Shown: positions 8,033 to 15,973, counted from the stretch's first letter. The stretch is 34,434 nucleotides of DNA from Phycisphaerae bacterium (GCA_029260115.1 JAJDDW010000090.1:1-34434); one strand, 5' to 3'. Notes: generated by a model from the letters alone, not told the origin. Program-made: numbers and translations.

Positions 8033-8275
8033 TCAGATAATTTCGCAGCCACATTCTGGGCAAGTGCCAGAAATGTTTCCAGTAAGATTATACCCGCAAT
8101 GATTGCAGTATCCTGTTGGGTATTTTCTTATTCCAATGTTGCGGCGTTTAATGGACACACTAATGATCCACCACAGGAACATTCCCTTAAGTGCAAACCA
8201 AACCCAATCCTCTATCCCCATGGCCATCGTCAAAGAGGGATTCACGATCGTGTAGGGCAATGAAAGTTTTATCAT
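8033..8275 (-). CDS. Small membrane protein with C-terminal zinc ribbon
   Basis: The product is 80 residues. Residues about 24-41 are a tryptophan-rich hydrophobic helix followed by KRR. The C-terminus carries a zinc ribbon with cysteines 57, 60, 72 and 75, spaced C-x2-CGYNLTGN-x3-TCPEC. It is the same ribbon as at the N-terminus of the protein at 3384-4163 but placed at the other end. This points to a cytoplasmic ribbon tethered to the membrane. The function is unknown. It is too short to be a truncated copy of the larger protein, since the order of domains differs. Confidence 0.7.
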   Translation of the reverse strand: MIKLSLPYTIVNPSLTMAMGIEDWVWFALKGMFLWWIISVSIKRRNIGIRKYPTGYCNHCGYNLTGNISGTCPECGCEII

Positions 8276-8351
8276 GATTCATATGCCATGCATGTCAGGC
8301 AACGTACCCAGCTTTATCCGCAAATTCGTCTGACAATATCTCAACCTACCC

Positions 8352-9122
8352 CTACCGCCCTTCAAACTTCGCGGGCCTCTTTTCCGCGAAGGCTTTCATA
8401 CCTTCTTTTTGATCTTGGGTGGCAAATAGCGAATAGAAAACGCGACGTTCGTATTCCAGGCCATCGTTTAAGGATAACTCCAGTGCCTTGGAAACGGCAT
8501 CTTTACCAATCTGCACAGCTATCGGTGGGCGCTTGGCTATCTCACGCGCAAGGATCATCGCCTCGGCGTAGAAACGCTCTTTTGAAACCACGCGCGTGAC
8601 TAAGCCAGCCTCGAACGCCTCGTGCGCCGACAGAAACTTCCCGGCTAAAATGACTTCCATGGCGCGATATTTCCCGATGGCTCGCGTGAGCCTTTGCGTA
8701 CCGCCTGCACCTGGGATAATGCCGAGGTTAATTTCTGGCTGACCGAACTTCGCCGACTCCGATGCCACGATCATGTCGCATATCATGGCTAACTCGCACC
8801 CACCGCCCAGACAAAAGCCGCTGACCGCTGCGATGATTGGCTTACGAACATTTTTGATCTTTAGCCAACGGGCGAGGTTATTCTTTTCGTACATATCAAG
8901 AAAAGAGGCCTCAGCCATATCGCCAATGTCCGCACCGGCGGCGAAGGCCTTCTCGCTTCCCGTGATGACGATCACGCGAACCTCTCGGTCACGGTCGAAC
9001 GACTCCAAAGCTTCGATCAACTCGTCCATCAGCTCACTAGACAGCGCGTTAAGCACCTTGGGACGGTTTAAGGTGGCCACGCCGATGTGATCTTCAATTT
9101 TCGTTAAGATATTATTATTCAT
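8352..9122 (-). CDS. Enoyl-CoA hydratase (crotonase family)
   Basis: The 256-residue product is a canonical crotonase. It has the oxyanion-hole segments AAGADI (residues 61-66) and GGGCEL (107-111). Both catalytic glutamates are present: Glu110 in GGGCEL and Glu130 in FGQPEINLG, corresponding to Glu144 and Glu164 of rat enoyl-CoA hydratase. It should hydrate trans-2-enoyl-CoA to 3-hydroxyacyl-CoA in beta-oxidation or short-chain acyl-CoA turnover. It ends with the usual AFxEKRPAKFEGR. It is monocistronic here. A decayed copy of its 3' end lies 740 bp away at 7539. Confidence 0.92.
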   Translation of the reverse strand: MNNNILTKIEDHIGVATLNRPKVLNALSSELMDELIEALESFDRDREVRVIVITGSEKAFAAGADIGDMAEASFLDMYEKNNLARWLKIKNVRKPIIAAVSGFCLGGGCELAMICDMIVASESAKFGQPEINLGIIPGAGGTQRLTRAIGKYRAMEVILAGKFLSAHEAFEAGLVTRVVSKERFYAEAMILAREIAKRPPIAVQIGKDAVSKALELSLNDGLEYERRVFYSLFATQDQKEGMKAFAEKRPAKFEGR

Positions 9123-9250
9123 AGTCCCCGCATTGTGCGCACCGGCTCGAATCTTGCAAGATTCAATGCTCAGTTGGTCTGCCTGGGCGGTTTAACCGAA
9201 TGTGTTGCGTCGATCATTCATATTATACCCAGAAACTCTTCACGGCTGCG

Positions 9251-9271
9251 CAAGCTGAAGCATGCGGCTCG
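9251..9271. repeat. 21-bp dispersed repeat, copy 2, in a gene-free gap
   Basis: It matches 2175-2195 at 20 of 21 bases. It lies in the 303-bp divergent gap 9123-9425 between the hydratase and the ABC operon. I see no gene in that gap. A short reading frame there (9135-9413) has no recognisable protein character. Confidence 0.45.
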
Positions 9272-9425
9272 GTTTATTTGCGCTTTATATGTGGTAATTA
9301 GCGTAAGCCTCGTGATTCTCCCTCATTCAAACATGCTTTTACAACTAAACACCAATCTTTTTACACCATCTTGTTCCACAGACTATCATGGTTGGGTACG
9401 CTTTGCCGACTAACGAGGTAGAACT

Positions 9426-10322
9426 ATGAGTTGCATCGTCACTAACAATTTGCGGAAGTCTTATGGCTCGCGCGTCGGCATTGAGAATTTGTCGATGACC
9501 GTCGCGCCAGGTGAGCTGATCGGATTCCTTGGCCCTAATGGTTCGGGCAAGACGACCACCATCCGGCTACTCATGGGTTTGCTCAAGCCCACCTCGGGCG
9601 AGGCCTCGGTGTTTTCGCTCGACTGTTGGCGGCAGAGTCATAAGGTCAAGATGGATGTTGGTTATCTTCCCGGCGACCTGCGACTATACCCGTGGTTCAC
9701 CGCTCAAAATGCCTTGAAAATTTTTGGTAGGGTTCATGGGAAAGATTTTTCGCGTGAAGGTGAACGGCTAACAGAGCTATTCGACCTTGACCCGACCCTG
9801 CGCGTTGATAGAATGTCTCGCGGTACGCGGCAGAAACTCGGCCTGGTACTCGCCCTGGCCCCCCGCCCCAAGCTGCTCATCCTAGACGAGCCAACTTCTG
9901 GGCTGGACCCGATTGTTCAATATAAATTAAACACCAGATTGCGATCACTAGCCGACCAGGGGCACACGGTTTTCTTTTCTAGCCATACGCTGAGTGAGGT
10001 GGAGGCGTTGTGTGATCGGGTGATGATTTTGCGTAAAGGAAAAGTCGTAGCTAACGAAACTATCGTGTCGCTGCGCGATCGTGCGAAGCGTGTGGTTACG
10101 ATATTTTGGCAAGACGCTACGGATCACAAAAAAATCAGTCCACCAGCATTTTTAACAATAAGCCAGAAAAATAACCGAACGTGGACGGGGACGATCGAAG
10201 CCGATGCGATGGAATTTATCCAGTGGTGCCAAGGCAAACCCATTGTGGACGTGTCTATTGAACAGCCGGACCTGTCAGCCTTGTTCCAACAGTATTACAT
10301 TTCCCCGGAGGACTCCGCATGA
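9426..10322 (+). CDS. ABC transporter ATP-binding protein
   Basis: The 298-residue product has all ABC ATPase motifs. Walker A is GPNGSGKT (36-43). The signature is the variant MSRGTRQKLG, Walker B with glutamate is LLILDEPTSGLDP, and the H-loop is SSHTLSEVEALCDR. The C-terminal 80 residues resemble the regulatory tail of DrrA/CcmA-type exporters. It should power the permease encoded next, with which it overlaps by four bases (ATGA). A GAGG sequence lies about nine bases before the start. The signature has R-G-T in place of the usual S-G-G, which is tolerated in this subfamily. Confidence 0.92.
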   Translation: MSCIVTNNLRKSYGSRVGIENLSMTVAPGELIGFLGPNGSGKTTTIRLLMGLLKPTSGEASVFSLDCWRQSHKVKMDVGYLPGDLRLYPWFTAQNALKIFGRVHGKDFSREGERLTELFDLDPTLRVDRMSRGTRQKLGLVLALAPRPKLLILDEPTSGLDPIVQYKLNTRLRSLADQGHTVFFSSHTLSEVEALCDRVMILRKGKVVANETIVSLRDRAKRVVTIFWQDATDHKKISPPAFLTISQKNNRTWTGTIEADAMEFIQWCQGKPIVDVSIEQPDLSALFQQYYISPEDSA

Positions 10323-11134
10323 ATCTGGGAATAATCTTAAAAACTGTGCGTGAAGTTTGGGTAGTGACGCTGATATTTGTTGTCGGCGTCGCGTTGTTCG
10401 AAGGGTTTTTAACCTACTTAATACCCACATATTTCGACGAATTTGCAGGCCATGTTCTAGAAATAAAATTCGTCCGCAACATCATCACAGCGATACTTGG
10501 CACGGATGTTGGAGAAAAAATCGGGCCAGCTGCAATGCTATCGTTCTCGTGGGTACACCCGATTTTATTACTGACGTTGTGGGGACAAGAAATCGCGCTA
10601 TGCACAAGAACGCCAGCCGGGGAGATAGACCGTGGCACGATCGATGTGTTGCTAGGCTTACCAGTTTCCAGATGGCAAATTTATATCAGCGAAACCATCA
10701 TTTGGCTGGGCACGGGCCTGCTACTAGTTTTGGTCGCGGTAGGCGCTCACCTTACGGTACGATCATTCGTAGCCGAGGACATGCGCATCCCCGTCGATCG
10801 TATCCTCGTGGTAGCTATCAATCTTTATAGCCTATACATAGCCTTTGGCGGCGTGGTGTGGTTAGTGTCTGCCCTATCCGACAGACGCGGCAAAGCCATG
10901 GGTATCTGCTTCGCACTTGTACTGACCTCAATGTTATTAAACTTCATCATCACCATGTGGGAGCCGGCGAAATCCATACAGTTCCTTAGCCTCTTAGACT
11001 ACTACCGCCCGTGGCAAATTTTCCAATCAGAAGCCTGGCCGATGCGAGATATACTCACACTAGCGACAACCGGCCTGTCCTTCTGGCTGGCGGGTGCGTG
11101 GGTGTTCGTTCGACGAGATGTTTGTACGGTTTGA
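10319..11134 (+). CDS. ABC-2 type transporter permease
   Basis: The 271-residue product has six or so hydrophobic segments (first near residues 12-35, then about 85-105, 120-145, 165-185, 195-215 and 240-262). A loop contains RTPAGEIDRGTIDVLLGLPVSRWQI, described here by its place at about residues 95-120; it is the typical ABC-2 permease motif of gliding/antibiotic/Na+ exporters. The start overlaps the ATPase stop as ATGA, so the two form one exporter. The substrate is not predictable. The gene converges on the crotonase gene, with only three bases between their stops and no visible terminator. Confidence 0.88.
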   Translation: MNLGIILKTVREVWVVTLIFVVGVALFEGFLTYLIPTYFDEFAGHVLEIKFVRNIITAILGTDVGEKIGPAAMLSFSWVHPILLLTLWGQEIALCTRTPAGEIDRGTIDVLLGLPVSRWQIYISETIIWLGTGLLLVLVAVGAHLTVRSFVAEDMRIPVDRILVVAINLYSLYIAFGGVVWLVSALSDRRGKAMGICFALVLTSMLLNFIITMWEPAKSIQFLSLLDYYRPWQIFQSEAWPMRDILTLATTGLSFWLAGAWVFVRRDVCTV

Positions 11135-11137
11135 GCG

Positions 11138-11977
11138 TTACTCCTGCTCTTCCCGCACCTTCTTATAATCAATTGGCCGTTTCTCCACGAACGCATTTAC
11201 ACCTTCGTGGACTTCCGGGGACATGTTGTGTTGGCTCAGCCAATCGCGGGCGTGGCCAATGGTTTGATGCCAGGAAACATCGCGCCAATAGTTAATCTGC
11301 TGCTTGGTATACCTAGTGCATTGGGGCAATTTGTTGATGAGCTTTTCGCATATGGAATCGACGGCTGCATCGAGTTCGCTGCGCGGGACGGCCTGGTTGA
11401 TTAGGCCCCACTCCAGCGCCTTCGCGGCTGGGATGTCTTCGCATAGAAAGAGAATTTCTCTCGCACGGCGATCACCCACAATCATCGGCAGCCACTGGGT
11501 CGCACCAGCGGCCGCGACGCTCCCCCTAGCCGCACCTACCTGCTTAATGATAATGTCGTCTGCGGCGATGGCTAAATCGCACGAAATGTTCATCTCGTTC
11601 CCGCCGCCAACGACCATGCCATTGAGCCGCGCCACCGTCACCTTACCGATATTGCGCATCTTTTCATGCACCTCTATGAACTTCCCCATCCACTTCCAAT
11701 AGGCATTGGGCTTATCCATACAGGATTCGCTTTGCTCTTTGAGATCGGCTCCGGTGCAAAAAGCTCGATCCCCCGCGCCGGTGAGTACCATCACGCGAAT
11801 CGAATCATCAAAAGAGACATCCTCAAACGCCTGGTGCAATTCGCACAACGTCGGATAATTCAGACAGTTCAGCACGTCGGGTCGATTCATCGTCACCGTC
11901 GCGCGCTGTCCCTCTTTCTTATAGATGATGTTTGTAAAATCAAAAGAGTCAGCCGGTTTAGTTTCGGGGAAGTTCAT
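11138..11977 (-). CDS. MenB/BadI-type crotonase-superfamily enzyme
   Basis: The 279-residue product has the crotonase fold markers CTGADL (74-79) and VGGGNEM (123-129). Glu128 lies at the place of the first hydratase glutamate. The second glutamate is replaced: where the canonical enzyme has FGQPE, this one has IKQVG (Gly148) followed by AARGS. Glycine there is also seen in MenB and BadI, which make or open rings by C-C bond chemistry, so simple enoyl-CoA hydration is unlikely. The last gene of a three-gene minus-strand unit with an EthD-like protein and a thioesterase. A role in ring-fission or a related acyl-CoA pathway is an inference. Confidence 0.8.
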   Translation of the reverse strand: MNFPETKPADSFDFTNIIYKKEGQRATVTMNRPDVLNCLNYPTLCELHQAFEDVSFDDSIRVMVLTGAGDRAFCTGADLKEQSESCMDKPNAYWKWMGKFIEVHEKMRNIGKVTVARLNGMVVGGGNEMNISCDLAIAADDIIIKQVGAARGSVAAAGATQWLPMIVGDRRAREILFLCEDIPAAKALEWGLINQAVPRSELDAAVDSICEKLINKLPQCTRYTKQQINYWRDVSWHQTIGHARDWLSQHNMSPEVHEGVNAFVEKRPIDYKKVREEQE

Positions 11978-12035
11978 TATCCGCTAGTCCTATTGGAAAA
12001 TTCTATCAACAATGACAACAATACGGCAGATTTAT

Positions 12036-12335
12036 TTAATCCACATTACCAAACATCATGTGCAAAATATCGCCCGCAAAACCCATCACATCCTTCGCGG
12101 CGGCCTTGCCTTCGTCGCTGCCTAATGATGCCATCATGATGTCCTTGGACTCAAAATAAAGCTCAGCCATCATATGGAATTTAGGCGCTCCGCCGGGTGA
12201 TCCGAAGAAGTGGGTTACTTCCATCTTTTGCAGATTTGGCATCTTCTTAGCCAGTGGGGTATGAATCTCGGTGTAATGCTTTTCAAAAGCCTCCACATCC
12301 GCCGGTTTTTTGTACATAGCTACGAGTTTGACCAC
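12036..12335 (-). CDS. EthD-like small protein
   Basis: The 99-residue product matches the EthD/dimeric alpha-beta barrel pattern. It opens with VKLVAMYKKPADVEAFEKHY, described by its place at residues 2-21, and the H-x2-H-TPLAKKMPNL-like segment follows (HYTEIHTPLAKK). EthD was first found beside the ether-degrading EthABC monooxygenase, and relatives accompany many degradation operons; the biochemical role is usually unknown. It lies 58 bp upstream of the crotonase and three bases downstream of the thioesterase, so it belongs to the same transcript. Confidence 0.8.
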   Translation of the reverse strand: MVKLVAMYKKPADVEAFEKHYTEIHTPLAKKMPNLQKMEVTHFFGSPGGAPKFHMMAELYFESKDIMMASLGSDEGKAAAKDVMGFAGDILHMMFGNVD

Positions 12336-12338
12336 GAA

Positions 12339-12737
12339 TTAGCTCCTTTCAATATATTGAGCGAGATGCTCTTTATTCATTACCACTTGCACCTGCCTAC
12401 CACGGGCGAGCAATCTATCGCCATCATACGCCGACACGTCACAAATCACACGAGGATGTCGATCCTTTGTGACTTCGATTAATTCCGCTTGCACCCTAGC
12501 CGTGCGCCCCACTGGGCATGGGGAAATATGGTCAATGCTCAGATGCGACCCAATCCCCTCCTCATGAGGCTCCAGATACTCAACCAGGACTTTTCGGGCA
12601 GCTAGCTCGAAATGATGGGCTACTGACCAGGTCGAATAGACCCGATGAACCACCACACCATCGAAGGCTGGGCACATCGCCTCCGTGACTTCAACGGTCA
12701 ACTCTCGTACTAACCCAGGCTCAAATCCAGCTTTCAT
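12339..12737 (-). CDS. FlK-like hotdog-fold thioesterase
   Basis: The 132-residue product has a hotdog-fold layout. Thr36, Glu44 and His70 sit with the same spacing (8 and 26) as the catalytic Thr42, Glu50 and His76 of Streptomyces cattleya fluoroacetyl-CoA thioesterase FlK as I recall that sequence. The shared LVEYLEPHE/MAPYLEPGE segment and Gly63 (FlK Gly69) line up too. The position of FlK Phe36, the fluorine-selective lid residue, is Val30 here, so specificity for fluoroacetyl-CoA is not expected. The likely reaction is hydrolysis of a small acyl-CoA thioester. It is the first gene of the three-gene unit. Confidence 0.78.
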   Translation of the reverse strand: MKAGFEPGLVRELTVEVTEAMCPAFDGVVVHRVYSTWSVAHHFELAARKVLVEYLEPHEEGIGSHLSIDHISPCPVGRTARVQAELIEVTKDRHPRVICDVSAYDGDRLLARGRQVQVVMNKEHLAQYIERS

Positions 12738-12843
12738 TACATTCTCTCTAACCCAAGCCCAGCTACAGCCCCCGTTCCCTGCAGTGTATCCTGATGCTCA
12801 GTCTATCCCAGCCAGGACTTCGCGGCAAAATCCTCGAATCGGT

Positions 12844-12873
12844 TTGACATCATACCGCCCCAAAAGCTACGAT
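12844..12873 (+). promoter_or_regulatory. Sigma-70-type promoter for the secreted protein gene
   Basis: A perfect -35 TTGACA (12844-12849) is followed after 18 bp by TACGAT (12868-12873), four of six for -10. Transcription would start near 12880, right at the ATG at 12881, so the mRNA would have no leader. No Shine-Dalgarno sequence precedes the ATG. Confidence 0.5.
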
Positions 12874-12880
12874 ACAGCGT

Positions 12881-13519
12881 ATGAATACATGGGGTTCTCT
12901 AAAATTATGTGTAATCGTTATAGGCATCGCCTCGGTCTCGGCTTTGGCTGCTCCCAAAGCCAGTACGACGGGCCATTCCTGGCAGCTTGATTTTCGCTTC
13001 CACGATCCACAACGCATCAGCCTGATCCTCCCCGGCGACCGGACGCCAACAACGTATTGGTACTTGTTATATGAGGTCACCAACAACACCGGGCGGGATA
13101 TCGAGTATTACCCGTCTTTTGAGTTGGTCACCAATACGCTGCAAACCGTGACCGGCGGGGACAATATCAGCCCCAGCGTGTACGAGGCTATCGCGGCTCG
13201 ACATCGCAAGGAGTATCCGTTTTTTGCCACCCCAGTCAAAGTGACGGGGACGCTACTTCAAGGCGAGATCAACCGACGTGTTTCGGCTGCGGTCTTCCGT
13301 GATTTCGACCGATCAGCCAATGATTTTACTGTATTTGCTTCGGGTCTTTCTGGTGAGATGAAACGAATTCCTAATCCGACGAAGGCCCAGAATCCGAAAA
13401 ATCCTGCTTATTACGTGTTGAGACGATCCCTGGCCGTGTCTTATGGCCTGCCGGGCGATGCTTCTACGCGAAATTCGGCTGATCCGGTCCGCAAGCGTCG
13501 CGATTGGGTGATGCGCTAG
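12881..13519 (+). CDS. Secreted hypothetical protein
   Basis: The 212-residue product has a signal peptide (hydrophobic core about 8-22, cleavage likely after ALAA). The mature part contains YWYLLYEVTNNTGRDIEYYP, described by its place near residue 58, a pattern I associate with uncharacterised secreted proteins of planctomycetes. No catalytic motif or repeat is seen. The C-terminus is basic (VRKRRDWVMR). The ATG appears to begin the transcript itself. It is followed by a separate promoter and rpmA, so it probably has no functional link to ribosome genes. Confidence 0.65.
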   Translation: MNTWGSLKLCVIVIGIASVSALAAPKASTTGHSWQLDFRFHDPQRISLILPGDRTPTTYWYLLYEVTNNTGRDIEYYPSFELVTNTLQTVTGGDNISPSVYEAIAARHRKEYPFFATPVKVTGTLLQGEINRRVSAAVFRDFDRSANDFTVFASGLSGEMKRIPNPTKAQNPKNPAYYVLRRSLAVSYGLPGDASTRNSADPVRKRRDWVMR

Positions 13520-13545
13520 TCACGGACGCCACAACCTGCTATACT
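13517..13545 (+). promoter_or_regulatory. Extended -10 promoter for rpmA
   Basis: TATACT (13540-13545) matches the -10 box at five of six and is preceded by TGC, giving an extended -10. A 17-bp spacer separates it from TAGTCA (four of six for -35). The leader then contains a CCCC-GATGAC-GGGG mini-hairpin (13556-13569 region) and GGAG about nine bases before the rpmA ATG. Confidence 0.45.
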
Positions 13546-13596
13546 GCCCGGCTACCCCGATGACGGGGCATAGGCGAAGCTTTGGAGTGATTAGAA

Positions 13597-13845
13597 ATGG
13601 CACATAAGAAGGGTCAGGGTTCCACCCGCAACGGTCGCGATAGCAATCCACAATTCCGTGGCATCAAGCGATACGCCGGTGAATCCGTTACCATTGGTAC
13701 AATTATTCTCCGTCAATGCGGTACGCATCATCACCCAGGCCAAAATGTTGGCCGCGGACGTGACGATACCCTGTTCGCACTAAAAGACGGCATCGTGAAA
13801 TTCCGTGGGCGTAAGGTAGACGTGATCGTCGGCTCGGCTAACTGA
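13597..13845 (+). CDS. rpmA: 50S ribosomal protein L27
   Basis: The 82-residue product is a full-length L27: [15 protein letters not shown] at the N-terminus, reaching the peptidyl-transferase centre, then [31 protein letters not shown] in the body (positions about 31-61). L27 belongs to the large subunit and supports tRNA placement. No N-terminal cleavable extension as in Firmicutes is present. The usual upstream partner rplU (L21) is not here; the gene has its own promoter and terminator. obgE follows, as in most bacteria. Confidence 0.97.
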   Translation: MAHKKGQGSTRNGRDSNPQFRGIKRYAGESVTIGTIILRQCGTHHHPGQNVGRGRDDTLFALKDGIVKFRGRKVDVIVGSAN

Positions 13846-13936
13846 GCGCCTAAGATTTAGTTCTCAGCAGGTTGCTGAACTAATGTGGCGCTTCACGACT
13901 GAAGTCTTAAGATTGCGAAATAAATTACGACAAACC

Positions 13937-13964
13937 AGGGTGGCTTTGAGGCTACCCTTTTTTT
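13937..13964 (+). terminator. Intrinsic terminator after rpmA
   Basis: An 8-bp stem AGGGTGGC / GCTACCCT (one G-T pair) with a TTTGAG loop is followed directly by seven T residues (13958-13964). It lies 91 bases after the rpmA stop and separates rpmA from obgE. Another imperfect hairpin (TAGTT..CAGCA / TGCTG.AACTA, 13858-13882) precedes it. Confidence 0.8.
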
Positions 13965-14004
13965 ATAGGCATCGTATATCGGGGATAAATGTTGACCGAA
14001 GCAT

Positions 14005-14083
14005 CATCATTGCCGCGCAGGCGGGTATCCAAGGCGCTGCCAATGACTACCCGAACTGGATTCTCGCCTGCGCGAGAATGACG
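14005..14083. repeat. 79-bp MITE-like element, copy 2
   Basis: It has the same length and end pattern as 6324-6402. The left end contains CCGCGCAGGCGGGTATCCA and the right end begins CTGGATTCTCGCCTGCGCG. It sits between the rpmA terminator and the obgE start, 38 bp before the obgE ATG, so any obgE promoter must overlap or follow it. Confidence 0.7.
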
Positions 14084-14120
14084 ATATGCACGATAACTGA
14101 CACAATCACAATAATCACTC

Positions 14121-15170
14121 ATGTTAATCGATCGAGCTGAAATTTATATTCGTGCGGGTAAAGGTGGCGACGGCTGCGTTAGTTTCTTGCGGGAAAAATA
14201 TACCCCCAAAGGCGGCCCAGACGGAGGACATGGCGGCGATGGTGGAGGTGTATATGCCGTGGCTGACTCTGCGATAGAAACCCTGCTCGACTTCGCCGGC
14301 AGGCATCATTGGCGGGCAAAAAATGGACAACCCGGAATGGGTAAAAACATGACCGGCAAAGCCGGCGTGGACCTTATCATTGGCTTACCCGCCGGTACGC
14401 TCATCTACGATCGCGACACTGACATCCTCATCAAAGACCTGTCTACTGTAGGTGAACAAATATGCGTGGCTCGTGGCGGAATAGGCGGCAAGGGCAACAT
14501 CGCCTTCGCAACGCCCACGAATCAAGTACCTCGAGAATTTGAGAAAGGCACCGAAGGGCAAGAACGTTGGCTACGACTCGAACTCAAACTCATCGCTGAT
14601 GTCGGTTTTGTCGGGTTACCTAACGCCGGGAAAAGCACTCTTTTATCACGACTATCCAAAGCCCGCCCTAAAATTGCCAGTTATCCCTTTACCACGCTCC
14701 GCCCACAACTTGGCATCGCTGAACTATCCGATGACCGCCGTATCGTCATCGCCGACATTCCCGGCCTGATCCAAGGCGCTCACGATGGCGCAGGACTTGG
14801 CGATGAATTTCTCCGCCACATCGAGCGGACCCGAGCGATTTTACACATCATCGACGTAGGCTCTGACCTCGCTACCATGCCCCCGTTGGAATCATACAAG
14901 GCCATTCGGAATGAGCTTTCTCGATATAGCGAAAAGCTAGCCAATACGCCCGAAATTATAGCCGCGAATAAAATAGATTTAACCGGAGGATCAGAAGCTG
15001 CTGACGAACTAGAACAAGCCTTGGGTAAAAAAGTCTTGCGGATCAGCGCCGTAGCCGGTAAAGGGTTACCTCAATTGATGGAAGCTTTGTGGTCCCTTGT
15101 TAAGACGGAGAAAATATCACCAGAACCTGCAACGCCTCTGACGCTTCCCGTGCCGCCACATAAGAGATAA
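14121..15170 (+). CDS. obgE: Obg-family GTPase (ribosome assembly)
   Basis: The 349-residue product has the glycine-rich Obg fold (about 1-157, beginning FIDRAEIYIRAGKGGDG-like and GGPDGGHGGDGG). The G domain shows G1 GLPNAGKST (165-173), G2 in YPFTTL, G3 DIPGLI and G4 NKID. The optional C-terminal OCT domain is absent. The family acts in late 50S subunit assembly and stress signalling. No Shine-Dalgarno sequence is apparent before the ATG, and the 79-bp repeat lies just upstream. coaX follows two bases after the stop. Confidence 0.96.
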   Translation: MLIDRAEIYIRAGKGGDGCVSFLREKYTPKGGPDGGHGGDGGGVYAVADSAIETLLDFAGRHHWRAKNGQPGMGKNMTGKAGVDLIIGLPAGTLIYDRDTDILIKDLSTVGEQICVARGGIGGKGNIAFATPTNQVPREFEKGTEGQERWLRLELKLIADVGFVGLPNAGKSTLLSRLSKARPKIASYPFTTLRPQLGIAELSDDRRIVIADIPGLIQGAHDGAGLGDEFLRHIERTRAILHIIDVGSDLATMPPLESYKAIRNELSRYSEKLANTPEIIAANKIDLTGGSEAADELEQALGKKVLRISAVAGKGLPQLMEALWSLVKTEKISPEPATPLTLPVPPHKR

Positions 15171-15172
15171 GC

Positions 15173-15973
15173 ATGATTCAAAAATTACCCCCTTTCGATC
15201 CGGAAGCGCCAATCCTTGTCGTCGATATTGGCAATACCACCACGCACGTAGGCACCTGGGCCGCGGGAAAATTGCTGGCACCATTGCCAGTACCCACCCA
15301 TGACCAAAAAGCTTTCGAAAAAGTATACCACGAGCACGTGCTAGCCATGCCCCGGAAAAAACCTGCGGCGGTAGTCGCGGCTTGCGTCGCGCCTGAGGCA
15401 CTCACGAAAATTCAAGACTTCGTCGGTCAGCAGATCGATATGGATGTCCTTGTCGTCGGGGATACGATACCACTGCCGATCGATATCAGTGTAAAAGACA
15501 ACCACACACTCGGCGTTGATCGTGCATGTGCGGCGGCTGCGACATACGAACGCCTCAAACACGCTTGCGTAGTCGTAGACTTTGGAACGGCCATCACAGT
15601 CGATTTAATCGATGACGACGGCACGCTCTTAGGCGGCGCGATTCTTCCTGGCGTAGCACTACAACTTAAGGCTTTACATCAATACACCGCCCAACTTCCG
15701 TTGGTGGAAGCGGCTATCCCCGCATTGCCATATGGCCGGGACACGACAGAAGCCATTCAAACTGGCGTATGTCGGGGCGCGGTGGGCGCGGTACGAGGGA
15801 TTATCGAGGGTTACGCCTCGGCGCTAAATAGTTGGCCACAGACTGTCGCCACCGGCGGCGACTTGGCACTACTTAGTCCGTACTGCGATTTTTTCGATAC
15901 GCAGGTGTCTGATTTAACTCTCTATGGCGTAGGCGTTGCCTATCAAAAATATCTCGCCGACCTAGGCGTATGA
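15173..15973 (+). CDS. coaX: Type III pantothenate kinase
   Basis: The 266-residue product is a CoaX-type ASKHA kinase. The phosphate-1 motif DIGNTTTHVG is near residue 17, the substrate-binding GVDRACAAA near 117, and the phosphate-2 motif DFGTAITVD near 139 with GGAILPG after it. The late GGD motif (ATGGDLALL) is also present. It phosphorylates pantothenate, the first step of coenzyme A synthesis, in the cytoplasm. It is translationally coupled downstream: its TGA overlaps the ATG of the GTPase gene (ATGA). The obgE stop is two bases upstream. Confidence 0.94.
   Translation: MIQKLPPFDPEAPILVVDIGNTTTHVGTWAAGKLLAPLPVPTHDQKAFEKVYHEHVLAMPRKKPAAVVAACVAPEALTKIQDFVGQQIDMDVLVVGDTIPLPIDISVKDNHTLGVDRACAAAATYERLKHACVVVDFGTAITVDLIDDDGTLLGGAILPGVALQLKALHQYTAQLPLVEAAIPALPYGRDTTEAIQTGVCRGAVGAVRGIIEGYASALNSWPQTVATGGDLALLSPYCDFFDTQVSDLTLYGVGVAYQKYLADLGV

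Noticed and set aside
9135-9413. 92-residue reading frame between hydratase and ABC genes
   Set aside because: No protein-like composition, includes the 21-bp dispersed repeat, no Shine-Dalgarno sequence.
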